Assembly (NCBI RefSeq): GCF_000497445.1
Contig: NZ_CM002285.1
Coordinates: 123,664 to 187,663, forward strand
DNA length: 64,000 bases
Source of the DNA: Streptomyces roseochromogenus subsp. oscitans DS 12.976
GTDB lineage: Bacteria > Actinomycetota > Actinomycetes > Streptomycetales > Streptomycetaceae
Direction of reading: 5' to 3'
The notes beneath the pieces are model-generated. The model did no database searches, was not told where the DNA came from, and saw only the letters and a program-made list of their open reading frames with translations. Below, piece after piece: positions 33,758-42,343 of the stretch; the stretch's first letter is position 1, and the number at the start of each line of letters is the position of its first letter. Position numbers and translations under genes: made by a program.

Positions 33758-34168
33758 GGGGCGCGTGAGTTGATCGTGGCAGAGTACCCGGTCACCGGCT
33801 TGTCGCCGGATGTGATCGCTGAACTCATCGCGGAATTGGGGCCGTTGTGGCAGGACCAGCATCAGGCGGCTCGGCTCACGGCTCGGCCGCGACGGCGGGC
33901 CGCAGGAGCCAGTGTTGAGCACAAGCTCGTCTTCGTTGGCCGATTGCCGGGCAGCGCCCTGACGGATTTGGCCGAGGCGGTAGACGAGGTGCTGCTCGGT
34001 CTCGGTCACGCGGTCACCCGTGCCCAGCGCATGCAGTACGCGGCATACCAGCGACTGCGGAACTTCGCCCGCGTCTGCCCGCCGCAGCAGACCAAGCTCC
34101 TCGTCTACCTCAGGGCCGACCCGAAGGCGGGCGACCTGGTTCCCGGCTTCACCCGGGATGTGACGTGA
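33758..34168 (+). pseudogene. Junction of an IS5-type transposase N-terminus and a DUF5655-type C-terminus
   Basis: A single open frame reads PVTGLSPDVIAELIAELGPL and RRRAAGASVEHKLVFVGRL, the start of an IS5-like transposase, and then without a break LTDLAEAVDEVLLGLGHAV, QRMQYAAYQRLRNFARVCPP and TKLLVYLRADPKAGDLVPGF, which matches the DUF5655 domain often attached to predicted nucleases or transport proteins. Both parts are truncated, the end (FTRDVT) just short of the usual DUF5655 finish. It overlaps the end of the converging protease gene by 20 bp. Confidence 0.65.
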
Positions 34169-35603
34169 GTCGGTCATGCTGGAGCAGCGGTATGTTGATG
34201 TGCGCGAGCGCGGACTGGAGCAGGTGCGGGGTGAATCTGCGCTCCGGGGGGCACCGCTCGGCGGGCGGGACCGTCGTGCGCAGCGAGTGCCAGGTTTTCA
34301 CCCCCACAACGCCGTCGGGTGGCAAACCTTCCTTGTCCTGCAGGGAGATGACGGCCCGTTGGGTGTTCGTGCCGTACCAGCCGTCGACACCCGCGGTGCC
34401 GAGTTCGTACCCGAGGCGTTGGAGCAGGCATTGCGCCTCGGCGACCTCCGTCCCGTGCGAGTTGGCCGTCAGCACGGCGTTCTGTGTGTCGCTGATGCCT
34501 GCGTACCAGAGTCCGTCGTGCTGACGGAAGCGGCACCTGTACGGCGGCACGTATGTGACGTGGATGGTGGTCCAGCCGGTATACCGGCCGGTGGCTTCAT
34601 CCCTCACCCGCACCCGGTAGTTCCCCCGCTGGTCCGTGCTGGAACAGGGCCAGGCCAGCTTCAGCGACCCGTCGCCGTTGACCGTCCCCGTGGTGGACAC
34701 GTTCTGGGGCTTGCTGCCGTCCGGCGCGATGATCTCGTCTGTGTACCGGCCACCCGGAGTGAAGCCGCTGGACTGGTTGACCAGCGTCTGATCGGTTCGC
34801 GTACATGTACCGGCAATCTCCAAGTGCAGCGGCTCGGGCCTCGCCATCCACCAGGTGGTCGCCGCCGCGGTGGCGAGGACCACGCTGGAACCGATCAGGA
34901 CCTTGCGATTCCTCCACACCGGGGCCACGAACGGCAGCGGAGGACGCAGCCCAGCCCTGTCGAGCGCGGCCAGGCCGGCCTCGTCGTCGGCCTGCTCCGC
35001 CCACCGGTCGGCGCGGCTGATCGTGAGGCTCCCCAGTCCCTCCGGCCTGTGATGCGCGGTGATCAGGCCGATGATCCGGCCGTACGCCCACACCGCCGCG
35101 CCGGACATGCCCTCCCACGGGGAGTAGCGCGGATCCGGATCCCGCTCGGGTTCCTGAACCCGGAATTCCAGGACGCCTTCCCTGCGCCCTGTGAGAGGCG
35201 CGATCTCACCGCGCGCGTGGAAGGAGTCGCGATACACGCCCGCCGCGTCCTGACGTCTCTTGAACAGTGGGAAGCCCAGTGCACTGCACTTCAGGCCCAC
35301 GTCCCGATCCCTCACCGCTCCGAACGCGGCGGCCCTCGTCCGCCCGAGAACCTTCGGAGGTGCGCTCAGGGCCAGGACCGCGACGTCGATCGTTTCGTCG
35401 GACCAGGCAGCCTCGGCCTCTCCGTCCCACAGGACGGTTCCGCCCTTCTCGGAGCGGACGCGGATCTGCTGCGCCCCGGCCACCACGTGGGCCGCGGTGA
35501 GGATGGTGTCCGCGCGCACCAGGTATCCCGATCCGCGCAGACTGCTCCCATCGTGACGGACGACGATGATTTCGGCGGCCCGTTCCGCCTGCAGGCCCCT
35601 CAC
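34149..35603 (-). CDS. Trypsin-like serine protease with membrane helix and peptidoglycan-binding domain
   Basis: 484 residues from GTG 35603. The N-terminal chymotrypsin-fold domain keeps the catalytic triad: His39 (ILTAAHVVAG), Asp73 (ETIDVAVLALS) and Ser167 (WEGMSGAAVW). A membrane helix (about 234-252, VLIGSSVVLATAAATTWWMA) follows, then an extracytoplasmic beta region and a PG_binding_1 domain (~395-450: LLQRLGYELGTAGVDGWYGT). Orientation would put the protease in the cytoplasm and the wall-binding domain outside. Such cytosolic proteases are the effectors of predicted trypsin/trypco conflict systems; a trypco2 relic lies just upstream. Confidence 0.88.
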   Translation of the reverse strand: MRGLQAERAAEIIVVRHDGSSLRGSGYLVRADTILTAAHVVAGAQQIRVRSEKGGTVLWDGEAEAAWSDETIDVAVLALSAPPKVLGRTRAAAFGAVRDRDVGLKCSALGFPLFKRRQDAAGVYRDSFHARGEIAPLTGRREGVLEFRVQEPERDPDPRYSPWEGMSGAAVWAYGRIIGLITAHHRPEGLGSLTISRADRWAEQADDEAGLAALDRAGLRPPLPFVAPVWRNRKVLIGSSVVLATAAATTWWMARPEPLHLEIAGTCTRTDQTLVNQSSGFTPGGRYTDEIIAPDGSKPQNVSTTGTVNGDGSLKLAWPCSSTDQRGNYRVRVRDEATGRYTGWTTIHVTYVPPYRCRFRQHDGLWYAGISDTQNAVLTANSHGTEVAEAQCLLQRLGYELGTAGVDGWYGTNTQRAVISLQDKEGLPPDGVVGVKTWHSLRTTVPPAERCPPERRFTPHLLQSALAHINIPLLQHDRLTSHPG

Positions 35604-35749
35604 CGGCCGTTCCGGCGTAATGCGCCGGTCATGCCACTGTTGGCTGACATCGCGTTCCCCTCACAAGATGCAGGTGCTTTCAGCTGTTTACTCCTGCGCG
35701 GGCGGACCGTCCCGCGCGGCGCGGTGCGGTGCGGACTCACCGTTCGCCG

Positions 35750-35950
35750 GACAGTGCCTCGCCGGAGATCAACGGCGTCTCGCCAGGCCGGCCGGAACGT
35801 CCCGGAACCGGGCCTTGCCACCGGACTTGGCCTCCGTGTCCACCGCGACGCTCAGCTCGAGCTCCACCGTTCCGGCTCGAACCGCAACTCCGCAAGCTCA
35901 ATTCGCATCTCCGGACCTCCCCCTCGCTCGGAAGGCACATTATGGGCCTT
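35750..35950 (-). pseudogene. Relic of a trypco2 (trypsin-co-occurring domain 2) gene
   Basis: The minus strand gives MRIELAELRFEPER in one frame and VELELSVAVDTEAKSGGKAR plus FRDVPAG in another. The pattern (LRFExGxVELELxVAV, then Lys/Gly-rich turn) is that of trypco2 domains, which sit beside trypsin-like proteases in predicted conflict systems. The N-terminal helix and the last strand are missing. It lies directly upstream of the protease gene, which supports the assignment. Confidence 0.6.
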
Positions 35951-36107
35951 GAACTTGGGGGCTTGTTGTGGCTCCGCGTATTTCCTGGTGATTTCGGGCC
36001 AGGAGCCACGGACAAACGACCACCCGTACAACCGTGCTGTCAGCGGGCAGGCGAGCCCTGGTCGCGTACTGAAAATCCAGACCAGGGCGTCCTGACATGA
36101 TCACGGC

Positions 36108-36776
36108 ATGGCCAGTGACCTTGTGGAGCCCGGCCCCAGGAAGTCCGTCCTCTTCGATGTCGACGGAACGTTGATCGACGCGGTGGACAACCAGCGCCGG
36201 GTCTGGGCGGCGTGGGCGGGGCGATACGGACTGAATGCGGATGAGGTCTATCGGGTGGCGCTGCGGACGCGGCCGCTGGAGACCTTCGCGAAGGTGGCTC
36301 CGGACCAGGATCCGAGGAAGTGCCTGGATGCGCTGCACGAACTGGAGGACGACGACGTCCGGTCCGGCGATTATGCGGCCTTCGACGGCGCGTCGGAGTT
36401 GCTGGGCAATCTGCCGTCGGGGGCATGGGTGCTCGTGACGTCCAACTACGAGCACCGGGTGCGCGGGCGATTTACTCGGACGAGCCTGCCGCTCCCTCGC
36501 GTGATTGTGGACGCGGCCGCGGTGGAGGAAGGAAAGCCGTCGCCCGTGCCCTATCTGCTGGCCGCCGAGCAGCTCGGTGTCCGGCCCGAGAACTGCTTGG
36601 TCATTGAGGACGCCCCGTCCGGAGTTGAAGCAGGGCTGCGAGCCGGCATGGCGGTGTGGGGAGTCAACACCGCGGGTCCGGTGGCCGGCGTGCACCGCCA
36701 CTTCGCGAGCCTGCGCGAAGCAGCCCCCAGCATCCTCGCCTTCGCCCGGCTGGAGGGATCAGCCGGAGAGGGATGA
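36108..36776 (+). CDS. HAD-family phosphatase
   Basis: 222 residues from ATG 36108; no strong ribosome site, so a leaderless or weak start is possible. Motif I is SVLFDVDGTLIDAVDN with nucleophile Asp and acid Asp. Motif II is GAWVLVTSNYEHR (Ser/Thr-Asn), motif III Lys in EEGKPSPVPYL, and motif IV LVIEDAPSGVEAGLRAGM. The cap between motifs I and II is helical, as in the phosphoglycolate/beta-phosphoglucomutase group. It should remove phosphate from a small metabolite; substrate unknown. Confidence 0.9.
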   Translation: MASDLVEPGPRKSVLFDVDGTLIDAVDNQRRVWAAWAGRYGLNADEVYRVALRTRPLETFAKVAPDQDPRKCLDALHELEDDDVRSGDYAAFDGASELLGNLPSGAWVLVTSNYEHRVRGRFTRTSLPLPRVIVDAAAVEEGKPSPVPYLLAAEQLGVRPENCLVIEDAPSGVEAGLRAGMAVWGVNTAGPVAGVHRHFASLREAAPSILAFARLEGSAGEG

Positions 36777-36826
36777 TCATGGAGTGGCTGGCGTGACCAC
36801 GACTTCGGAGTCGTCCTGGACAGTCC

Positions 36827-37200
36827 CTAGCGGCGTCCGGAAAGTGGGCTCCTCAGACGAAGAGGCGTATCGGTTGATATCCGCGTGTCCGCGTCCAAGG
36901 TGGCGGTCATGGGGTGGTGGCGCGGGGCGGGGCGGTGCTGCTGGTGGGAGACGCTCCACATGAAGTAGGCCAGGCAGCCGGACCGGGCCAGGGTGCAGTA
37001 GATCGCGAACGGGATGAGGGTGCGGTTCCGAAGTACTCCCCCAGGCTGCGGGCCGCGAGGTAGGCGGCGATGCCGCCGGCCGGCAGCGGACCGCGCAGGC
37101 CGTTGCGTATCCCGGCTCCCGGGCGTCTCCGAGGCGAGGCAGTGGCGGACGCCGCATGCGCCGATATCCGTGGGCTCCGTGCCGTAACCGCCCGGCCCCC
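36827..37200 (-). pseudogene. 3' relic of an undecaprenyl-diphosphatase (UppP/BacA-like)
   Basis: In one frame PAGGIAAYLAARSLGEYF and, after a one-base shift, YFRNRTLIPFAIYCTLA match the last conserved helices of UppP (xxxYLxxRxLxxYFxxxTLxPFxIYC). The frame then runs through a polar tail to TAG at 36827. The catalytic N-terminal motifs are absent. Confidence 0.5.
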
Positions 37201-37573
37201 GCGGGAGTGCCCCGGCATCTCGACGACGCCGTCGGCATCACGCTCGACGCGCTCGTCGGCCTGCACTGGCCGGGTCCCTCGCTCCGGCCGCCCCCGCCTG
37301 GCGCTATGAGCCGAACCGGCCTCCGCGTCCGGTCCGGTCCGGTCGCGCACGCTCTGATGTTCCGCCGCACGAACAGGGAAGCCGCCTTCAACGGTCGGCC
37401 GACCGCCGGTGCTGGTGCCGGATGACGTCGCACAGTGGGCTCGAACCGGACCTCAAGGGCCGCGCGTGACCGCGGGCACCCGGCAGGGCCGATGCGCTCG
37501 TCGCCGCCCCTGAGCGGGCCAGTCCGTCCCATTCGCTTCGTGGTCGGTCAGGTCGAAACGATAGAAAGGGTAT
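37201..37573. other. Upstream region of the SpoIIE-type gene; nothing recognised
   Basis: No coding pattern I can support on either strand. A purine-rich GAAAGGG ribosome-like site ends it, just ahead of ATG 37574. Confidence 0.35.
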
Positions 37574-40405
37574 ATGAGCGGAGTTTCAGGTCAGTCCGGG
37601 CAGGATGTGCCTGATGCGTCCATGAGGACTCATCGGCCCGGCCGGCCACGTCAGGCGGGACGGGCGTGGCGGTCGGGTTCGCTGCTGAGCGTGCACAGCC
37701 TCGCGGGTCAGGTCTTCCTGCTCCAGCTGGCGGTTGTGATGCTGCTCGTCGCCGCCGCCCTGGTGGTGCTCGTTGTGCAGGCTCAACGCGACGTGATGGC
37801 GGACGCCCGCCACCGGACGCTCACCGTGGCGCAGGCGTTCGCGAACTCCCCGGGGATCGTGGCGGCACTGAACAGTGCGAACCCGACGGCGGCGCTGCAG
37901 CGGCACGCCGAGGCGGCCCGGAAGGACACAGGCGTCGACGCCGTCATCGTCTACGGACTGAACGGGATCACCCTTGCCCACAGCGACCCTCGTCAGGTCG
38001 GGAAGCGCGTCATCGGGCCCTACGCGGCGGCGGCGACCGGCCAGCCGTTCACAAGTACGTTCAAGGGCTCACTGGGGCTCTCCGTGACCTCGGCGGTGCC
38101 CGTCAGGGGTCCCGACGGTTCGGTCATCGCCATCGTCTCCGTGCCCGTCACCGTCGAAAGGGTGCAGCACAGGGTGAACCGGCAGCTGCCCCTCCTCCTC
38201 TGCGGCGCCGCCACGGCCCTGGGCATCGCGGCAGGCGGGTCGGCCCTGGTGAGCCGACGGTTGCAGCGGCAGACCCACGGCCTGGGCCCGACCGAGATGA
38301 CCCGGATGTACGAGCACCACGACGCGGTGCTGCACGCAGTGCGGGAAGGAGTGCTGATCGTCGGCGGTGACGGCCGGTTGCTGCTGGCCAACGACGAGGC
38401 ACGACGGCTTCTGGACCTTCCGGCGGACGCGGAGCGGCGGCACATCACCGATCTGGGGCTGGACGAGGACCTCGCCGGGCTGGTGGCCTCCGACCGCCCC
38501 GCCACCGACCAGGTGTGCCTGGCGGCCGACCGGCTGCTAGCGGTCAGCAAGCGCCTCACCGCACCTCACGGACCGGTCGGCAGCGTGGTCACGCTCCGGG
38601 ACACCACCGAGCTGCGGGCCCTCTCCGGCCGGGCGGAGGTGGCGCGCGAACGGTTGCAGTCGCTCTACGACGCCGGACTGCGGATCGGCACCACGCTCGA
38701 TGTGACGCGCACGGCCGAGGAACTGGCCGAGGTGGCGGTGACCCGGTTCGCCGACGTCGTCACGGTCGATCTGCTGGACCCGGTCCTGCGCGGCGAGGAG
38801 GCCTCCGGTGCGCCCGCCGGGATCACCGAGCTGCGCCGCAGCGCCATCGCCGGTCTCGACGCGGACCATTCCCTCCACCCCGTCTGCGAGCTGATCCGGC
38901 TCGTCCCGGCCCACCCCGTCTCCACCGCGATGGCCGAGGGCCGCCCGGTCCTGGTCGGGGAACTGAGCGCCTCCGACGCCTGGCGGTCCCAGCAGCCCGA
39001 AGGTGCCCGGCGGATCCTCGACCACGGCATCCACTCCATGCTCGTGGCGCCCCTCCGCGCCCGCGGCGTGGTGCTGGGTGTGGTGGGCTTCTGGCGCGCG
39101 AGAGGCTCCCCGTCGTTCGAGGACGAGGACGTGTCCTTCGCCGAGGAGCTGGCCGCCCGGGCAGCGGTGTGCATCGACAACGCCCGCCGCTACACCCGCG
39201 AACATGCCATGGCCGTCACCCTGCAGCACAGCCTGCTGCCCCGCGCGCTGCCCGAGCAGTCCGCCCTCGAGGTCGCCTACCGCTATCTGCCGGCCCAGGC
39301 CGGGGTGGGCGGGGACTGGTTCGACGTCATCCCGCTGTCCGGCACCCGGGTGGCGCTGGTCGTGGGCGATGTCGTCGGCCACGGTCTGCACGCCGCGGCG
39401 ACGATGGGGCGGCTGCGCACCGCCGTGCACAACTTCGCCGGCCTGGACATGCCCGTGGAGGAGCTCCTGGGCCGGCTGGACGAGCTGGTGGCGCAGATCG
39501 ACGCCGAGGAGGTCACCGCAGCGGAGCACTGGCAGGGGGCGATCACCGGGGCGACCTGCCAGTACGCCGTCTACGACCCCACCTCCGGGCGACTGGCCAT
39601 CGCCACCGCCGGCCACCCGGGGCCGGCGGTGGTCCGGCCCGACGGGACCGTCGACTTCCCTCAGCTGCCCGTCTCCCCGCCACTGGGGCTGGGAGCCGGC
39701 CTGCCTGTCGAGACCACCGAGCTCACCGTGCCCGAGGATTCCCGACTGGTGCTGTACACCGACGGGCTGATCGAGGACCGTATCAAGGACCTGGACGCCG
39801 GCCTGGAGGCCCTGCGCGACGCTCTGGCAGGGCCCGGTCGCACGCCGGAGGCCACCTGCGCGGCGGTGGTGGAGGCCATGCTGTCCGACCGGCCCCGGGA
39901 TGACATCGCGCTGCTGGTGGCCCGCACGCGCCGGCTCGGACCGGATCAGGTCGCGGAGTGGGAGGTGCCCCGTGACCCGGCGGCGGTGGCTCCCGTGCGC
40001 ACCGCCTGCGCCCGTCGGCTGGCGGAGTGGGGGCTGGAGCAGGTCGCCTTCAGCGCCGAACTCATCCTCAGCGAGCTGATCACCAACGCCATCCGCTACG
40101 GCGCCGAGCCCATCGCCGTGCGGCTGCTCCGCACGGAGCCGATCGGCAGCCCCGATGCGGGCTCTCTGATCTTCGAGGTCGCCGACGGCAGCAGCACCTC
40201 GCCGCGGCTGCGCCGGGCGAAGGTCACCGACGAAGGCGGCCGGGGACTCTTCCTGGTCGCCCGCTTCGCCGAACGCTGGGGCACCCGCTACACGACCACC
40301 GGCAAGGTCATCTGGGCCGAACAGACCCTGCACCACGACGCCGCGCCGGAGGCGGAAGGGCTCGGCGAAGCCCTGCTCGACCAATGGGACGACACCGCGC
40401 TGTGA
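37574..40405 (+). CDS. Sensor protein phosphatase: Cache-PAS-GAF-SpoIIE-HATPase
   Basis: 943 residues from ATG 37574. A membrane helix (FLLQLAVVMLLVAAALVVLV) and a second (QLPLLLCGAATALGIAAGGS) enclose a Cache-type sensor like that of citrate/fumarate kinases (GLNGITLAHSDPRQVGKRVI). A PAS domain (~245-345) and a GAF domain (~360-540) follow. The SpoIIE/PP2C phosphatase (~560-790) has GGDWFDVIPL, VGDVVGHGLHAAATM and YTDGLIE. The C-terminal HATPase_c has LILSELITNAIRYG and DEGGRGLFLVARF. It should both dephosphorylate a STAS antagonist and act as an anti-sigma kinase, so the STAS protein at 9259 is a conceivable partner. No STAS gene is adjacent. Confidence 0.93.
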   Translation: MSGVSGQSGQDVPDASMRTHRPGRPRQAGRAWRSGSLLSVHSLAGQVFLLQLAVVMLLVAAALVVLVVQAQRDVMADARHRTLTVAQAFANSPGIVAALNSANPTAALQRHAEAARKDTGVDAVIVYGLNGITLAHSDPRQVGKRVIGPYAAAATGQPFTSTFKGSLGLSVTSAVPVRGPDGSVIAIVSVPVTVERVQHRVNRQLPLLLCGAATALGIAAGGSALVSRRLQRQTHGLGPTEMTRMYEHHDAVLHAVREGVLIVGGDGRLLLANDEARRLLDLPADAERRHITDLGLDEDLAGLVASDRPATDQVCLAADRLLAVSKRLTAPHGPVGSVVTLRDTTELRALSGRAEVARERLQSLYDAGLRIGTTLDVTRTAEELAEVAVTRFADVVTVDLLDPVLRGEEASGAPAGITELRRSAIAGLDADHSLHPVCELIRLVPAHPVSTAMAEGRPVLVGELSASDAWRSQQPEGARRILDHGIHSMLVAPLRARGVVLGVVGFWRARGSPSFEDEDVSFAEELAARAAVCIDNARRYTREHAMAVTLQHSLLPRALPEQSALEVAYRYLPAQAGVGGDWFDVIPLSGTRVALVVGDVVGHGLHAAATMGRLRTAVHNFAGLDMPVEELLGRLDELVAQIDAEEVTAAEHWQGAITGATCQYAVYDPTSGRLAIATAGHPGPAVVRPDGTVDFPQLPVSPPLGLGAGLPVETTELTVPEDSRLVLYTDGLIEDRIKDLDAGLEALRDALAGPGRTPEATCAAVVEAMLSDRPRDDIALLVARTRRLGPDQVAEWEVPRDPAAVAPVRTACARRLAEWGLEQVAFSAELILSELITNAIRYGAEPIAVRLLRTEPIGSPDAGSLIFEVADGSSTSPRLRRAKVTDEGGRGLFLVARFAERWGTRYTTTGKVIWAEQTLHHDAAPEAEGLGEALLDQWDDTAL

Positions 40406-40498
40406 GGTACGAGAACGCCGAGTGCCGGGGCAGAGACGGTGATCGCGGGCCTCCCAAGCGGCATTCCGTCATCGAGACGGCCGGGTACCCTGGCCTCG

Positions 40499-41707
40499 AT
40501 GACCACTTCGTCGGCGCCATGGAGCCGCGGAAGCCCGGAGGCACGTCCGGGAGCGACCGTGACTACACCGTGTGCCCGAGCGGCGGCGGTCTTCGGCTGC
40601 TTCGTTCTCGTGGCACTGGGCCTGAGCGCTTGCGAGAACACACCGACCGCCGGCCTCGTGAAGCCGTCGGTGGCCACGTCCGCCGAGAGCGTGGGCGGCA
40701 TGCGCGCACTGATCGCCGCGGCGAAACACGAGGGCACGCTCAGAGCGATCGCGCTGCCGCGTGACTGGGCCAACTACGGCGGCCTGATCAACGGCTTCGA
40801 GAAGAAGTACGGGATCAAGGTCACCGTCGAGGATCCGCTGGGCCACAGCGAGGACGAGATCGACGCCCTGCGCAAGGACGGGAACCGGTCGACAGCGCCC
40901 GACGTGATCGACGTGGGCGATACGTTCGCACGGAAAGCAGCGGCACAGAGTCTCCTCGCGCCGTACAAGGTAGCCGCGTACGATTCGATCCCCGGTAATC
41001 AGAAGGACTCGAAGGCCCGCTGGTCCAACAACTACGGGGGCTACATCTCCATCGGCTGCGACGCCAACCGGGTCAAACCCTGTCCGCAGACCTTCGCTGA
41101 TCTGCTGAAGCCCGGTTACAAGGGCAAGGTCGCACTCGAAGGTGACCCGCCCCGGTCGGCCACCGCCTTCGCCAGTGTCTATGCGGCCGCGCTGGCGAAC
41201 AACGGGTCGTTCGACGACATCCAGCCCGGTCTCGACTTCTTCGCCGAACTCAAGAATCGCGGCAACTTCAACCCTCTCAATTCCAACTCGGCGACGGTCG
41301 CGAGCGGCCGGACCCCCATCAGCATCAACTGGGACTACATCAACCTCCACTACGCCGACCAGCTCCGCGAGAAGGGCGTGAACTGGCAGGTCGCGATCCC
41401 GTTCGACGGCAGCTTCGCCCAGTATTTCGCGCTGGCGATCAACAGGAACGCCCCGCACCCGGCGGCCGCCCGCCTGTGGCAGGAGTACCTCTTCAGCCCG
41501 GAGGGCCAGAACCTCCGCCTGCGCGCCTACGCCCGCCCGGTGCTCATGGACGTCATGAGGCAGGACGGCACCCTCGACAAGGCCGCCGCCGCACGACTGC
41601 CGACGGTTGAGGGAACGCCGCAGTTCCCGACAGACGCGCAACTGGAGAAGGCGCAGGACACGGTCACCCGGGGCTGGACGAAGGCCGTCTCCGGCCGGCC
41701 GGGATGA
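40499..41707 (+). CDS. Extracellular solute-binding lipoprotein (Fe3+/polyamine-type)
   Basis: 402 residues from ATG 40499. The signal peptide ends in a lipobox (FVLVALGLSAC-ENT), so the mature protein is lipid-anchored outside. The core follows family-1 binding proteins: LPRDWANYGGLINGFEKKYG, DVIDVGDTFARKAAAQSLLA, and ISINWDYINLHYADQLREKG. No permease or ATPase gene is near. It begins about 90 bp after the sensor phosphatase and on the same strand, so it may deliver a ligand signal to that Cache sensor rather than feed a transporter (inference). Confidence 0.9.
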   Translation: MTTSSAPWSRGSPEARPGATVTTPCARAAAVFGCFVLVALGLSACENTPTAGLVKPSVATSAESVGGMRALIAAAKHEGTLRAIALPRDWANYGGLINGFEKKYGIKVTVEDPLGHSEDEIDALRKDGNRSTAPDVIDVGDTFARKAAAQSLLAPYKVAAYDSIPGNQKDSKARWSNNYGGYISIGCDANRVKPCPQTFADLLKPGYKGKVALEGDPPRSATAFASVYAAALANNGSFDDIQPGLDFFAELKNRGNFNPLNSNSATVASGRTPISINWDYINLHYADQLREKGVNWQVAIPFDGSFAQYFALAINRNAPHPAAARLWQEYLFSPEGQNLRLRAYARPVLMDVMRQDGTLDKAAAARLPTVEGTPQFPTDAQLEKAQDTVTRGWTKAVSGRPG

Positions 41708-42022
41708 TCCCCGTCGCCCATCCGCATGTACCTGGTCGTAGTTGTTGTCGGTGCAGGAGTCGACCGCGACAGCGAGACGCCGCTGTCAGTGGTGCCGGTC
41801 AGCCGGAGTGAGGACGGCTCGCATCTCGATCTGCCTACTGCTGGAGTGGATCCGACGCCGCCGGAGCCTGCCTGAGTCTGTACGGCAGGGTCTCGTTGGA
41901 ACTCCTGCGGACCACCTTCCGGCATGAAAGTGATCGCCCGTCATCCGTGCCTTCCCGCCGCGAAGATCGTTACGACCGATGAAATCCTTATCGGCTCACG
42001 TCACGCGGCAGGAGACCTACAC
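41708..42022. other. Leader region of the polyprenyl/oxygenase operon
   Basis: No gene recognised. The operon promoter is expected here; no clear -35/-10 pair stands out. Confidence 0.35.
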
Positions 42023-42343
42023 GTGCCCGACCCCACCCAGAGCCCCGCTACCGCTCCCCCGGCCTCCGGATCACCCTCCAGCCCGCTCACGGCACTCAGC
42101 CAGGTGGGCCTGCTCGCCCTCGGCCTCGTTGATCTGGCCTTCGACCAGCTGCGCCAGCTCACGGACCGCGGCCGGCAGACAGCGCACCACTCGGACCTGC
42201 CTCACCTCCTCACGGACGGCATGAGAGAACTGCACGCCCGCGGCGAACTGGCGGCGCGCCGCATGACGCAGGACTCCGACAACTACCTGGAGCTGATGGC
42301 GCGCAAGGTCGTAGCGCAGCGGGGCGCGGCCGGCGATGGGTGA
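42023..42343 (+). CDS. Small helical protein, first gene of a polyprenyl/oxygenase operon
   Basis: 106 residues from GTG 42023 (GGAG eight bases upstream). A Pro/Ser-rich start is followed by amphipathic helices: LTALSQVGLLALGLVDLAFD then QLRQLTDRGRQTAHHSDLPH and LHARGELAARRMTQDSDNYL. The pattern is phasin- or adaptor-like, with one moderately hydrophobic helix that could sit at a membrane or lipid surface. Its stop overlaps the synthase start by 8 bp, so it is translationally coupled to it. Not recognised as a named family. Confidence 0.8.
   Translation: MPDPTQSPATAPPASGSPSSPLTALSQVGLLALGLVDLAFDQLRQLTDRGRQTAHHSDLPHLLTDGMRELHARGELAARRMTQDSDNYLELMARKVVAQRGAAGDG

Noticed and set aside
38537..40384. 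615-residue minus-strand frame opposite the SpoIIE-type protein
   Set aside because: Shadow frame; the plus-strand protein has complete domain motifs.
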